From a virus, in IMG/VR virus record IMGVR_UViG_3300047548_000474, positions 1-30,829 of that record: a stretch of 30,829 nt of DNA; one strand, written 5' to 3'. Shown piece after piece: positions 5,829 to 14,882 of this stretch. Made by a program: the position numbers and the translations under genes. The stretch's first letter is position 1. Every line of letters starts with the position of its first letter. The notes beneath the pieces are model-generated. The model ran no database searches. It was not told the DNA's origin and was given only the letters and a program-made list of their open reading frames with translations.

Positions 5829-7826
5829 TCATGTTTGCGCGCCAACGACGACACCGTCGGTGTCTGAGGTTGGAGTGCCGCCTTTGATGCGAAGATCGCC
5901 GGTTGTATCGACCCATAAGTTGTACGCGCCGAATCGCTGAGGCATTGTGTACGCTCTGATGCCAACACCATATCCGTAGTAATCAGAGTTAAGCGTGCAG
6001 TTATTAATGACGTGATTTTCTTGTCCGCTGGAGAAAAGAAATACAGCCGCTGTTGCCGTAAAGTTTTCGAAACGGCATTGGGTTGAGCTTGTAGCAAGAC
6101 GATCACCAACAAACGACCCGCCACCGACAGAGCAGTTGCTACACGCTTGCCACATGAATCCGCCTGTGCCTGTTTGCACGATTGAGCCCGCTTGCACATT
6201 CTGACAGTCACGCATGAAGGCTGCGTTAGACTGGGCATAAACATGCGCAGCACGGATAAAACCAGAACGCACACTACTAAGCACCCGCTTGTTGCTGCCG
6301 CTAACAATTGCGTCGATTTTTCCGATGCTCAAATGATTGGATGTCAGTGTTATCCATTGAATGTATGAGTTATAGGTTGCATCAGTGATTGAGCAATTTC
6401 TTAGGCGTGCTGAGTCAATTCCAAGGTATTCGCAGCCGAGTTCGCCCGCGTTGTACGTCACGAATGCGGCGCAGCGGTTAAAGCCTTCTGCGCTAAAATG
6501 ACTTATGTTTGCGCGGCGAACATTTCGCAGCAACAGACCATCTTCAATTGCAGCCCCGGGCGCATACGATGGCGACGATTGCGCAGCGTATGACGGTGAC
6601 AAATCCAGCGCGCCAATATCAATGTTGTCTATGTAATCATTTGCAGTAGGTGAAACCATCCCGAAGCAACGGCCTTTGATATAGCCAATGCGCCCATTGA
6701 CGCAGGGGCCAGAACCTGCATTGGCCTCAACGTCCATGTGCGTAAAACCACAGCGAGTGCCAGTCACGCTTTCGACGCTGAAACCGTCAACGCTGACACA
6801 AGACACGCCATTACGATATACGTTGTCAAAGCTGACATTGCCGATATTTATGTTGGTTAGCTTGTAGGTAGCGCCTGTTTCCTGCCCGAAATAAACAACG
6901 TCGCCACGGATGTCCTCGCCACGGACGTCGCCAATATGGATGTTGTTGATGCTTCCTGTGGTTGCATTGGCCTGAATGTAGATTGAATGGTTCTGTTCGT
7001 CAGTGTCGGTGGAAATGTTGCCTTTGGTTGTCATCGACCCGATGCGAACATTTGACCCACCGACAACAATCATGCGGGTTCCGACAGCAGTACCAGCTAA
7101 CTGATGCAACACCGTAGCAAAACCATCTGTTAGAAGTTCCCTGTTCGCAGGGATTGTGAATGACGACAGCCGATATGAAACGGTTTGCGCTGGCGCGTAC
7201 ACCTTTTCCGCAGCCGCAAACGCCGCCACGAACGCCGCCGTATCATCAGTAACACCATCACCAACAGCACCAAAATCCTTAACACTCACCGATTCGCGAA
7301 GTTTATCCTGCGACGTACGCGCAACAGCCCCAGTACCAGACTGGATAAATCCAACCAATGCAGCACCACCGCTTGCAGCCAAAGTAGCTGCTGATGTTTT
7401 CTCTGCGTCGAGTTCTGCGATTGCTGCTTGGACAGTTGTTGCAGATACTCCGCCGACGGCGCTTGATCCAATGCCAGACGCTGTAAGCGTAACCGTGCCA
7501 GTTTGTCCATTTACTGAATTAACGGTGCCAGACACGTTTACATACACTGTGCCAGACCAGCGATAAGAAAAGCCAGTATCCAAAGCCAGATAAATCGAGC
7601 CACTGGCACCGGTTGCCGGAAATGCACTATATGTTGCGTACTCAATGACCGTATCCACATAGCTCGGCAATTGGCCGGTGGGCACCAGTCCGTTTGACCC
7701 CAATGATGCATACCCATCTGCTACGCCACGTTTTGCGAACTCTGCATTAACCAAGATAAATGCATCTCGCAAAGCATCTCCATTGCCCGAATTTGCCGCC
7801 GTCCCAACGTTTACAACATCAGTCAT
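5829..7826 (-). CDS. Tailspike/tail fibre with pectate-lyase-like beta-helix
   Basis: A 665-residue protein from the ATG at 7826, with an AGAGGTG ribosome site. The N-terminus (NVGTAANSGNGDALRDAF, VNAEFAKRG) is the usual virion-attachment head of phage fibres. It is followed by a fibre spacer with SVNGQTGTVTLTASGIG and VQAAIAELDA. At about residues 180-200, SVKDFGAVGDGVTDDTAAF is the hallmark entry into a right-handed parallel beta-helix (pectate-lyase superfamily), which occupies most of the rest with many short strands (INNIHIG, NINIGNVSF, NIDIGALDL). Such trimeric spikes bind and often depolymerise surface polysaccharide. It is the main receptor-binding candidate and sits directly downstream of the tail-tip gene. 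Confidence 0.9.
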   Translation of the reverse strand: MTDVVNVGTAANSGNGDALRDAFILVNAEFAKRGVADGYASLGSNGLVPTGQLPSYVDTVIEYATYSAFPATGASGSIYLALDTGFSYRWSGTVYVNVSGTVNSVNGQTGTVTLTASGIGSSAVGGVSATTVQAAIAELDAEKTSAATLAASGGAALVGFIQSGTGAVARTSQDKLRESVSVKDFGAVGDGVTDDTAAFVAAFAAAEKVYAPAQTVSYRLSSFTIPANRELLTDGFATVLHQLAGTAVGTRMIVVGGSNVRIGSMTTKGNISTDTDEQNHSIYIQANATTGSINNIHIGDVRGEDIRGDVVYFGQETGATYKLTNINIGNVSFDNVYRNGVSCVSVDGFSVESVTGTRCGFTHMDVEANAGSGPCVNGRIGYIKGRCFGMVSPTANDYIDNIDIGALDLSPSYAAQSSPSYAPGAAIEDGLLLRNVRRANISHFSAEGFNRCAAFVTYNAGELGCEYLGIDSARLRNCSITDATYNSYIQWITLTSNHLSIGKIDAIVSGSNKRVLSSVRSGFIRAAHVYAQSNAAFMRDCQNVQAGSIVQTGTGGFMWQACSNCSVGGGSFVGDRLATSSTQCRFENFTATAAVFLFSSGQENHVINNCTLNSDYYGYGVGIRAYTMPQRFGAYNLWVDTTGDLRIKGGTPTSDTDGVVVGAQT

Positions 7827-7843
7827 TTTTCACCTCTTTAAAA

Positions 7844-9874
7844 TTAAACACCACCCGCATACGTGCGGGCGCTAACGTTTCCGACCCTATCCACAGACTC
7901 AACCCAATAATAATGATCATCAACATCATCGTGTGAATATATTGTTTCGTAAGCCGTGCCAGGAAGGCCGAATATTTCGGCTATCTCCGTTGCAGTGGAT
8001 GAATCATTGATTGTATTGACATACACCCTGGATCTGGAAAAATCCAAATCAGTTGGAGTTGTCCATTCAATCCTGTCGTTATGGACACCAACGCCTTGAT
8101 GCGTGACGTTTAGACCCGTTGGCACTCCCGGAGGTGTTTGGTCTGCATTCACTTGGATGTTTACCTCAGACGCCCATGATCCGTAAGTGTCATTCTGGCC
8201 AACTATCCTCACTCTAAAATCATACTCAAAGCCAGAAGAAACTGGCGATGACCAAGATTCCGTGGTAGCCGTAGACGAGTTAGACCAAGCAGAATCAGAT
8301 GATAGCTTGTACTGTATCTCGTAATGCTTTATTTGTGCAAATACCGTGGCAGTCCATGTGGCAAACAAAATCGGAACTGGTTGATCGTCGCTATTTAGTT
8401 GTCCCCCAGTAACAACCAACCCTAGAACAGGAGGCGGCGTGCGGTTGAAATTCGGGATGACGAGATCAGGAACTAAAACTTCATTCGCCGTAGACCATTC
8501 AAAATCAGCTGCAAGATGCGGAACGAGAACCATATCTATCCCTCCGCCTTGGGCAAATGTGTAGCTGGTTATCAGGTAAGTCCCGGAAGCCGATATATCA
8601 GGCAGATTGACCGTAATGGTATCGTATAGCTGCCACTGAAATGCAGCCAGGTTACACCTGACGGTAAGAGGCACGGATGACCTGGCATGCCGCATTGCTA
8701 TCCTTGCAAGCCGCTGAGCAGTAGCCCCGTTTACCGTGCATGGGTAATCGATGTTTTGGACAATCTCGCCATCATCAGACACAACCGCAGCAGATAAGAC
8801 CTGCTCTTGGTAGTCGATGGTCTGCCAGTCCTGGCGCGCCTCCCTGTATGTCCCGCGGGCTGTATTGATTCTCTGCTGGCGGCCTGGGTGGGTTCTTAAA
8901 ACTGGGTCATCCCTTAGATACTCACCGGTCAAAGTCGGCCCAGTTGGTGCGCGATATGCCCCGGCATAGCACCGATACTTCCCACCAACAAAAACAAGTT
9001 TCCCACCCATGGCCGCTTCCATCGTGGCCACCACAGCAGCGGGCCCGGTGGTTGTCTCAAACACCCCATTCAGGGTATATCTCAACACCTTGCCAGTAAC
9101 TGAGTCAACGACGTTTGCAGGGTCTAGGCTGTCAATCACCTCATCACAGATAGAGGCCGCATCGCCAAAACTGTCAAAGTCAATCCAGTCATCTGGAGCG
9201 GCGTATCCATATTCGGACCGGATGTAATCCAGCAAACACAATGCCGGGTTTGCGCTAAATGTCGATGTGAGTGTGCGTGGATCGTAAATCAATCGACCGC
9301 GAACCAGGAAAGCGGGGAAAACCAAACCATGCGGGAATGCGTTGCGGTCGAACTCATACCGCACCACAGCGTAAGCGCAACCAGTCCCAATCTCCGTAGC
9401 TGTCCACTCTCCTGAGCTTGCTGCAATGAGTGTTGCGCTGGCAGTCTGTCCAGATGCTCCGGTGTAGGCCTCAAGATTCAACAGGCCTGAAAACTTTGAT
9501 TCGGTGCTTAGCTCATCACCTACCCAAAAGGTTGAGTCAATGCCATCAATCGGACCCTCGCCGATGTAAACGGCGAGATAGGCATATTTACCATCGTCTG
9601 ATTGCGCAGGGTAAACCAATACACCTCCAGCCTTTACAGTCCCGTAAATGAGCCTGCGAGCCGCTGCGCTTTGGCGTATGGTGGTATTGAGCGCCTGGGT
9701 AGATGTAGTTCCTCCCTTGCCGCTGCTCCCTAGCACTGAGCTTGCAAGCTGGTTTAGCGCAACCGTAGCAACCACCTGGACGGCGGTTTGGATAAATGCA
9801 GCCTCGGCAACAGTCGTTCCGATAACCTCGAACGCAAAATAATCGGCTACATACGCCGCGGCTGCTTCAGGCAT
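7844..9874 (-). CDS. Tail tip / host-specificity protein J-like
   Basis: A 676-residue protein. I start it at the ATG at 9874 (MPEAAAAYVADYF), with GGAG six bases upstream and overlapping the previous stop; the longer frame to 9919 would need a TTG. The N-terminal region has a hydrophobic helix and SSGKGGTTSTQALN, then RQSAAARRLIYGTVKAGGVLVY, which is characteristic of J-type proteins. The middle has TipJ-like LVRGRLIYDP...TSTFSANPALCLLDYI. The C-terminus carries two fibronectin-III-like segments (PPPVLGLVVTGG, TPPGVPTGLNVTHQG). It is shorter than lambda J (1132 residues). It should close the tail tip and connect to the spike encoded next. Confidence 0.9.
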   Translation of the reverse strand: MPEAAAAYVADYFAFEVIGTTVAEAAFIQTAVQVVATVALNQLASSVLGSSGKGGTTSTQALNTTIRQSAAARRLIYGTVKAGGVLVYPAQSDDGKYAYLAVYIGEGPIDGIDSTFWVGDELSTESKFSGLLNLEAYTGASGQTASATLIAASSGEWTATEIGTGCAYAVVRYEFDRNAFPHGLVFPAFLVRGRLIYDPRTLTSTFSANPALCLLDYIRSEYGYAAPDDWIDFDSFGDAASICDEVIDSLDPANVVDSVTGKVLRYTLNGVFETTTGPAAVVATMEAAMGGKLVFVGGKYRCYAGAYRAPTGPTLTGEYLRDDPVLRTHPGRQQRINTARGTYREARQDWQTIDYQEQVLSAAVVSDDGEIVQNIDYPCTVNGATAQRLARIAMRHARSSVPLTVRCNLAAFQWQLYDTITVNLPDISASGTYLITSYTFAQGGGIDMVLVPHLAADFEWSTANEVLVPDLVIPNFNRTPPPVLGLVVTGGQLNSDDQPVPILFATWTATVFAQIKHYEIQYKLSSDSAWSNSSTATTESWSSPVSSGFEYDFRVRIVGQNDTYGSWASEVNIQVNADQTPPGVPTGLNVTHQGVGVHNDRIEWTTPTDLDFSRSRVYVNTINDSSTATEIAEIFGLPGTAYETIYSHDDVDDHYYWVESVDRVGNVSARTYAGGV

Positions 9875-10265
9875 CGCAAACTCCAGGAGTCCAGCACTCG
9901 ATCCATGTTGATCGCTCAAATGGCACCAAACCTTTGCGCCCTGTGGTGTATGCGTGTTTTCCGATCACAACGGCCAATGCTTCATCAAATGGGGCTTTAC
10001 CAGGCACCAAGACAAAATCACCCCGCCTGATTTGACGTGGTTCGATCTTGCGACAAAATGCGCTCAATATCCCACGGTAGCCACCGAGATCGGCAAGGGT
10101 TTCGATGGCTCCGTCTTGATCGTTGTAGATGTTGTATCCAACGCTGTAACCATGCAACGATTTGGCTGCATCAAGGGCAAATTGGCAGCAGTCCACCTCA
10201 CCCCACTTAAATCTACGATTTTCCCATCGGGTGTATAGGTCAAAAATGGCAAGATCTAGATTCAC
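9867..10265 (-). CDS. Tail-tip assembly protein, DUF6950-like (NlpC/P60-type Cys)
   Basis: A 132-residue protein with a GTG start at 10265 that overlaps the previous stop (GTGA). WGEVDCCQFALDAAKSL at residues 22-38 resembles the catalytic-Cys region of NlpC/P60-like proteins; GDFVLVP, ALAVVIGKHAYTTGRKGLV and RSTWIECW follow in the order seen in the phage 'DUF6950' group. In lambda the corresponding slot is K/I, where a peptidase-like protein helps assemble the tail tip. A catalytic His is plausible at GKHAY but unproven. It lies directly upstream of the J-like gene. Confidence 0.75.
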   Translation of the reverse strand: MNLDLAIFDLYTRWENRRFKWGEVDCCQFALDAAKSLHGYSVGYNIYNDQDGAIETLADLGGYRGILSAFCRKIEPRQIRRGDFVLVPGKAPFDEALAVVIGKHAYTTGRKGLVPFERSTWIECWTPGVCDA

Positions 10266-10816
10266 GCCCGCCCCCAGGATAGTGACAGGTTTTCCATGGC
10301 CGCTTGATACTTAAAAAACCCGTCTGTCGGGTGTCTTGATCGGTGGTCTATATCGGTGCATCTGCGCACCCTTGCGCGCTCCCAGTCAACCGCTATGGAC
10401 TCGCAAGACACAAGCACGGCCGTGGTTTTCCCGGCCTGCACATCTTGCGTATCCATTCTTCCTACGGTGATTATTTGGGTTCCGATTACGTTTGCGTATG
10501 TAGCATCTACAAACCCAATCATGACAGTCACCAATCTCCCTTGGACGTCTTGGCCTCTCAGATACTCAGCCCAGTTGCCAGGGATTCCGGAAAGTGAAAG
10601 GGTAAATCCGTAGCTGCGATTTTCCGCCCCCTCCTCCAAAGCGCTTATCTCGCCCATCGCACCAGATCCATAGTACACATTGCCGCCAATGGTGATCTGG
10701 TGTGGCAGGCTGCAAAGCCGCACGGCTCCGTCAGGATAGTCAAGATCGACAGCCATGAACGGCCTGACTATGTGGGCTGTAGATGCCTCAATCAGTGCTG
10801 TATCGGCATCTCTCAT
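10262..10816 (-). CDS. Minor tail protein (tail-tip hub type)
   Basis: A 184-residue protein with an ATGA overlap on its upstream side. It is beta-rich: MAVDLDYPDGAVRLCSLPH, then TIGGNVYYGSGAMGEIS, SYGFTLSLSGIP and a C-terminal WERARVRRCTDIDHRSRHP followed by YQAAMENLSLSWGR. The 'R..R.TD.....P.D..F.Y...M....L.W' end is recurrent in phage minor tail proteins encoded between the tape measure and J genes (DUF2163-like annotations are common). It occupies the lambda L-like position and is probably part of the distal tail or hub complex. I cannot name the family with certainty. Confidence 0.75.
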   Translation of the reverse strand: MRDADTALIEASTAHIVRPFMAVDLDYPDGAVRLCSLPHQITIGGNVYYGSGAMGEISALEEGAENRSYGFTLSLSGIPGNWAEYLRGQDVQGRLVTVMIGFVDATYANVIGTQIITVGRMDTQDVQAGKTTAVLVSCESIAVDWERARVRRCTDIDHRSRHPTDGFFKYQAAMENLSLSWGRA

Positions 10817-11559
10817 ACGCTCACATCCAGTGGGTGAGATTGCACGGCCGCAATGTTGTAGTTGTATTTACCCATGCTTTGGGTCATGGCTCCCTGGGCA
10901 TCATCGACAAGCATAAAAATGCCGGATGGCTGGTGTATGTGCATGGGTGTTGAGATCGTCGGTAGCGCCCGCATTGGAGGCTCTACGGTCAACGTCGTTA
11001 CTCCGCTTGCAGCGGTCATCTCGGTCACTATGTGCAGATGCCTCCAGCCCACCGAGTCATCAAAGCTGATATACCCGCCCACCTCAAGTGGGTAGCGGTT
11101 TGAGTTTACCCACAGTGTCCCGGTTATGGTCGTTGTTGTTGCACTCGTTACCGTGAAAACGGACTCCATGGCAATCTGATTTGCATCTACGGTATGACCT
11201 GTAGAGTCAACCGTGATGGTGTCGGAGTCGATTGACAAAGGTATGACCGTTACCCGCTCCGTGGCATACATGTCGGCAGGGCTGTAACGGCATGCATAAG
11301 CCCCAAAATAAAACCGGCCAGCCATACCCCTGAGCGACGCAAAAAAGGCTCTGAGTGTCTTGGCTGTGTCTGGCCTGGTCGGTGGGAAATTTGCCGTCAG
11401 GTCGAATAATGCGCCAGCCCACTCGATCGTTTGTGACGTGCGAGTGAACGGGCTTATAAATGATCCGGTGTTGGACCGTAGATGTAGCGTAACCTCCGAC
11501 GGCCTGGCAGCCAACGGCCATTTATGTACGGCTATTCCGGAGGTCGTAAAGTCGGTCAA
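10813..11559 (-). CDS. Distal-tail-like minor tail protein, TTG start
   Basis: A 248-residue protein. The first codon appears to be TTG at 11559, directly after the tape-measure stop, with GGGAGAGG overlapping the end of that gene as ribosome site; no ATG occurs until well inside conserved sequence. The N-terminal half (RPSEVTLHLRSNTGSFISPF, WAGALFDLTANFPP, SLRGMAGRFYFGAY) matches a widespread phage minor-tail pattern in which 'LRGxAGxFxxG' is diagnostic. The second half is beta-rich with an Ig-like look (TITVDSTGHTVDAN, TTLTVEPPMRALP). Lying between tape measure and J genes, it probably forms the distal end of the tail tube. Confidence 0.8.
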   Translation of the reverse strand: MTDFTTSGIAVHKWPLAARPSEVTLHLRSNTGSFISPFTRTSQTIEWAGALFDLTANFPPTRPDTAKTLRAFFASLRGMAGRFYFGAYACRYSPADMYATERVTVIPLSIDSDTITVDSTGHTVDANQIAMESVFTVTSATTTTITGTLWVNSNRYPLEVGGYISFDDSVGWRHLHIVTEMTAASGVTTLTVEPPMRALPTISTPMHIHQPSGIFMLVDDAQGAMTQSMGKYNYNIAAVQSHPLDVSV

Positions 11560-13587
11560 TCAACCTCTCCCAACCGACCTGGCGAATGATCCGCCACGGT
11601 TTGCCTGAGCCTGTACGGCTGCAAGGGTTTCGGCTTTGGTCTGACGCATGGCCTGCATTATACGTTCGGTCACGCCTGCGTCAGCGCCGCGAGCGTCTAT
11701 GGTGATATTTTGGTTTATGGATGTGCCGCCCATCCCCTGGCCTTTGGCATGGTCTACAACGGTCTCTTGTGGGTGGAGCATTGCCAGGTATCCGCCCTGC
11801 CCGTCCATGCCGCCAGCCCTAGACCCGTCACCGGTGTATCCGCCTCCAGCAAACGAAAACAATTTGCTGAAGTCAAGGCCACGCACCGCACCCAGGACAG
11901 GTTCCGTTACTTGCTTTCGTACGATCAGCTTTAAAACGTCTTTCGCCAAACTCTTGAGCACATCGCCAAAACTGCTCCCGCTTGTGATTGCATCCTCAAA
12001 CGCAGATTGGAAAGTAAGCCCAAGTTCTTCAGCCAGTGTTTTGGATTCTTTGATCTGCTCGTTGACCTTCTCCATCCCAATCCCCAGCCGGGTAGATGCG
12101 GCCTCGGTAAACTGCTCGGCATTGATCCGGCCATCCTCGAACGCCTTGGCAAGCAATTGCATTTCAGATCGTTGTCTTTCAAGTTGCACGGTTGGCGTGG
12201 CATCGATCATTGCTTTAATCAAATCCTCCTGATCGTTTAGCGCTTTCGTGCGAGCCCTGTTTCCATCGTCAACGCCTTTTCTCAATTCTTTGTCAATCTC
12301 TGAAAGTTCTCGGGTCAAGTCGAGCTCTTTGGCGGCGTTGATAATCGCCTGCTTCTGATTTTCAGTTATGTTTTTAAACCTACCTGACTCAATATCCGCA
12401 ATGGCTTTTTGCTCCGCCGTTAGATTGGCAAACGCCTGCTCTTGTTGCCTCAAATTATCGAGGTACTTTTGAGCATCACTTATTTGGCTTGAGCCTTTAT
12501 TGTCCGGAGTTTTTGCAGCACTAAAGCCTAAAACCTTTTTGGGGTCTTTTTGAAAAGACAGGAAGTAGTCATTGGATGCAGATTTTCCCTCCATAACCTT
12601 TTTCTGGAAAGCATCCAATTCAGCCCGCGCCCTTGCGGCATCCTCTTTCATGGCATCGCTGATTGCGGTAAAGCCTGAAAAATCAAATCGTGAAAGCGCT
12701 GCAAGCTGCGCAGCCATTCCGCCAATTTCGATGCCGGTTTGCTTAAATACAAATGCAACATCAGAGCCAATTATGACTACTGTTTTAAGTACCTCAGTTG
12801 CACTGGACAGTACGATGGAAAGCAAATCGACACTTTCAGCGCTTGATTTTGCATACGTAAACACGTCGCGCAATATCTGCACCATACCGGACATTGCAGG
12901 CGCAGCATCGGCAGCCGTTACGGCTACCATGGTTTGCACTTCGCTAGTAAGTCGCGCAACCGATTTGCTGTAATCGTCCGCCGCCTTGATCTGGTCGCCT
13001 GTCAGGCTTATTTGCCTTTCGCCTTCTTCTGCCAGGTCATTAAGGAGTGGGATTAGGTCGGCACCGCTTTTGCCAAACAACGCAACTGCCACAGCCGTCT
13101 TACTTGCCCCATCCTCAAAATCTGCCATGGCTTTGGCCACTGCATCAATTTGAGCGACAGGAGATAACCGGCGGAAGTCCTCTATCTTTAGCCCTATTGA
13201 CTCCAGCGCTTTACCTGCTCCGCTGCCTTCCTCATCCATTTTGCTGAGCGCAGTTGTGAGCTTTACGCTTGCGCTTGCAACATTTTCTAGGCTCACTCCA
13301 GACAGGTCTGCAGCGAGTTTAAGGCTTGCCACCTCCTGAGCAGAGTCCCCTATCTTGTCTGCAAGGTCCTGGAAGCCAGCAATGCTTTGCAACTGCCGGT
13401 CAAGCACCAATGCAGCGCCCGCAATTGACGTGAGCGATCCAATCGCCGCAACTCTAGCGGCCTCCATACCTGCCTGTAATTTCCTGGAAAATTGCTGCGC
13501 TTGGTATTCTGATTTGCTAAGGCCGCGTGTAAATTCTCCAGCATCAAGCCCAAGGGAAACAACAAGTGAACCTAGATTATTTGCCAT
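11560..13587 (-). CDS. Tail tape measure protein
   Basis: A 675-residue protein whose ATG at 13587 overlaps the GT frame by 11 bases. It begins LGSLVVSLGLDAGEF, a common tape-measure start. It is largely helical, with a hydrophobic middle (VDLLSIVLSSATEVLKTVVI ... GGMAAQLAALS) and a coiled-coil region rich in Glu/Gln/Lys around residues 370-540. It ends with FAGGGYTGDGSRAGG, LAMLHPQETVVDH and INQNITIDARGADAG, the standard C-terminal block of this class. Length sets tail length at roughly 0.15 nm per residue, suggesting a tail near 100 nm. The preceding G/GT chaperones should coat it during assembly. Confidence 0.95.
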   Translation of the reverse strand: MANNLGSLVVSLGLDAGEFTRGLSKSEYQAQQFSRKLQAGMEAARVAAIGSLTSIAGAALVLDRQLQSIAGFQDLADKIGDSAQEVASLKLAADLSGVSLENVASASVKLTTALSKMDEEGSGAGKALESIGLKIEDFRRLSPVAQIDAVAKAMADFEDGASKTAVAVALFGKSGADLIPLLNDLAEEGERQISLTGDQIKAADDYSKSVARLTSEVQTMVAVTAADAAPAMSGMVQILRDVFTYAKSSAESVDLLSIVLSSATEVLKTVVIIGSDVAFVFKQTGIEIGGMAAQLAALSRFDFSGFTAISDAMKEDAARARAELDAFQKKVMEGKSASNDYFLSFQKDPKKVLGFSAAKTPDNKGSSQISDAQKYLDNLRQQEQAFANLTAEQKAIADIESGRFKNITENQKQAIINAAKELDLTRELSEIDKELRKGVDDGNRARTKALNDQEDLIKAMIDATPTVQLERQRSEMQLLAKAFEDGRINAEQFTEAASTRLGIGMEKVNEQIKESKTLAEELGLTFQSAFEDAITSGSSFGDVLKSLAKDVLKLIVRKQVTEPVLGAVRGLDFSKLFSFAGGGYTGDGSRAGGMDGQGGYLAMLHPQETVVDHAKGQGMGGTSINQNITIDARGADAGVTERIMQAMRQTKAETLAAVQAQANRGGSFARSVGRG

Positions 13588-14232
13588 TTTGTTTTTTCTT
13601 TCTTGGGTTGAATCCGTGCATGGCCCTTATTTCGTCAACCGTCATTTCCTTTTGAGGCTCATTGTCCGGCAATGGATCAAAAAGAAAATCTGACAGCTTG
13701 GTGTTTTTCGCGCCGCCCATTGTCTTGGCTATGAGGTGGCTGACTTGAGCCAATAACAACTCAACCCTACGTCCCGGGAAACCTCTCTTAATCGTATATG
13801 CCTGGTAGAGCGCCAAGTCATCAGCGCTCATTCCCCTCAATACGTTTAACGGTAGTCCCAGCTCGAAACTCAGATCAATGAGGTATTCCCGAACTGGGGT
13901 TAAACGTTTCCCGCTTCGTCATCCGTCATCAACCCCCTGACGGACTCCCATGGTAGAGCCGCAAGAATAGCCAAATGATCGTCGTTTTGAACATCGAACA
14001 CAGGCACACCATCTGGGCCGCAAATGGCCTGGGCAAGGCCTACAGCAATGCTCATGCTGCGGTCAAGCTTGCCATCATCATTGAGCCTGCCACGGATTAC
14101 ACCGGCTTGCTCAATATCCGCAACGGTGAGTTTGCGGCGGAACGCATCTCCAATGCCTGGGAGTGTTACCGGCACTGGTTTTGCCTGCGATGCAGCTTGA
14201 GCCGCTGCAATCAGTTTTGATGCATCAAACAT
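13577..14232 (-). CDS. GT-type tail assembly chaperone made by -1 frameshift
   Basis: The frame after the G-like gene is open from the slip site down to 13577 and has no convincing start of its own (first candidates are a TTG at 13840 and an ATG at 13831). Reading G through AAC (13908-13906) and slipping back one base continues into KRLTPVREYLIDLSFELG, then LPLNVLRGMSADDLALYQAY. That gives a fused protein of about 218 residues: 109 from G and 109 from T. The T part has the 'VREYLxDLSxELGxPL...M...L..Y.AY' look of minor tail protein T/DUF4035. In lambda, gpG and gpGT are made in a fixed ratio and chaperone the tape measure. Confidence 0.88.
13900..14232 (-). CDS. Tail assembly chaperone G-like protein
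   Basis: A 110-residue protein. The ATG at 14232 shares a base with the tail-tube stop (TGATG). Sequence: an N-terminal helix (FDASKLIAAAQAASQ), then VPVTLPGIGDAFRRKLTVADIEQAGVIRG, and an acidic end GLMTDDEAGNV. The pattern of a short domain followed by an acidic tail in which the slip site is embedded matches gpG-like chaperones of siphoviruses. It is made alone by normal termination at 13900 and as the N-terminal part of the frameshift product. Confidence 0.85.
   Translation of the reverse strand: MFDASKLIAAAQAASQAKPVPVTLPGIGDAFRRKLTVADIEQAGVIRGRLNDDGKLDRSMSIAVGLAQAICGPDGVPVFDVQNDDHLAILAALPWESVRGLMTDDEAGNV
13906..13912 (-). promoter_or_regulatory. Programmed -1 ribosomal frameshift site GGGAAAC
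   Basis: On the minus strand the G reading frame is GCG GGA AAC GTT TAA, so G GGA AAC is a canonical X XXY YYZ slippery heptamer placed two codons before the G stop. Slipping -1 enters the open T frame. Lambda uses the near-identical GGGAAAG at the same gene junction. Confidence 0.9.
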
Positions 14233-14873
14233 CAGACCTCCAGATCAACGCGGGGTTGGGTGCGGGTCAGAGTAGCGGAGCCAGTCCACACACCTCCAGC
14301 GGAGCCATCCCGGCCAACGGTAACAACGACGCCGATATCAATCATGATGCCTGCTGAACTAGGCAGCGTGGTAACGATAGCGGCCTCCGTCACGTTTGAT
14401 CTGCTGGACTCCAAAGCAGTAACAAAATCAGCCGGTGCATAGTTGTAGTTGAACGTCGCCTGGCCATCATCAGGAGATCCAAAGTCTTTGGTTATGCCGC
14501 AATTGGTCTCTGTCGTTACCTCGGTGGTTGATCCACTGCCGTGGGTTGATCCGGTCATCTGGCAAGTACCCGACAACACACCCTTTGCAGCAAGGCCGCC
14601 GCTGGTGTAGGTGTCTGAGTTGGTGGTGTCTGCGTTGATCAACTCAAAGGTGTCAACAGTCAGCACCTCGATTGCATAGTTTTTGGCATTGAGGTCAGTC
14701 ATGCCAACAACACCGGAGATTTTTACAATGTCGTTAGAAGTCAAACCGTGCGCCACCGAAGTGACTACAGCCGGTGATGCATTGGTGATGCCAGTAATCG
14801 TCAGCCCGGTCCCATAGCTGGTTACGGCCTGGAATGTGGTCCCGTAGAATTTAACCGTTTGTGCCTTGCTCAT
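14232..14873 (-). CDS. Major tail tube protein
   Basis: A 213-residue protein from an ATG with an AAGGA ribosome site. The sequence is beta-rich and Thr/Ser/Gly-rich: GITNASPAVVTSVAHGLTSN, then DIVKISGVVGMTDLNAK, VDTFELINAD and DFGSPDDGQATFNYNY. The first of these resembles small beta modules often inserted in phage structural proteins. The second half (ATFNYNYAPADFVTALES to a beta-sandwich end) fits tail tube proteins of the lambda V/HK97 gp10-neighbour position. Its location between the tail terminator and the G/GT chaperones is the standard place for the tube subunit, which polymerises around the tape measure. Confidence 0.82.
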   Translation of the reverse strand: MSKAQTVKFYGTTFQAVTSYGTGLTITGITNASPAVVTSVAHGLTSNDIVKISGVVGMTDLNAKNYAIEVLTVDTFELINADTTNSDTYTSGGLAAKGVLSGTCQMTGSTHGSGSTTEVTTETNCGITKDFGSPDDGQATFNYNYAPADFVTALESSRSNVTEAAIVTTLPSSAGIMIDIGVVVTVGRDGSAGGVWTGSATLTRTQPRVDLEV

Positions 14874-14882
14874 ATTGAGTCC

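Noticed and set aside
7156-7566. 136-codon plus-strand frame opposite the tailspike gene
   Set aside because: Antisense shadow with low-complexity Ala/Thr/Pro composition.
9875-9919. Longer tail-tip protein start at 9919
   Set aside because: It needs a TTG and overlaps the upstream gene by 53 bases, while the ATG at 9874 has GGAG at normal spacing.
11648-12232. 194-codon plus-strand frame opposite the tape measure gene
   Set aside because: Shadow of the tape-measure reading frame; Ser/Ala-rich translation without recognisable motifs.
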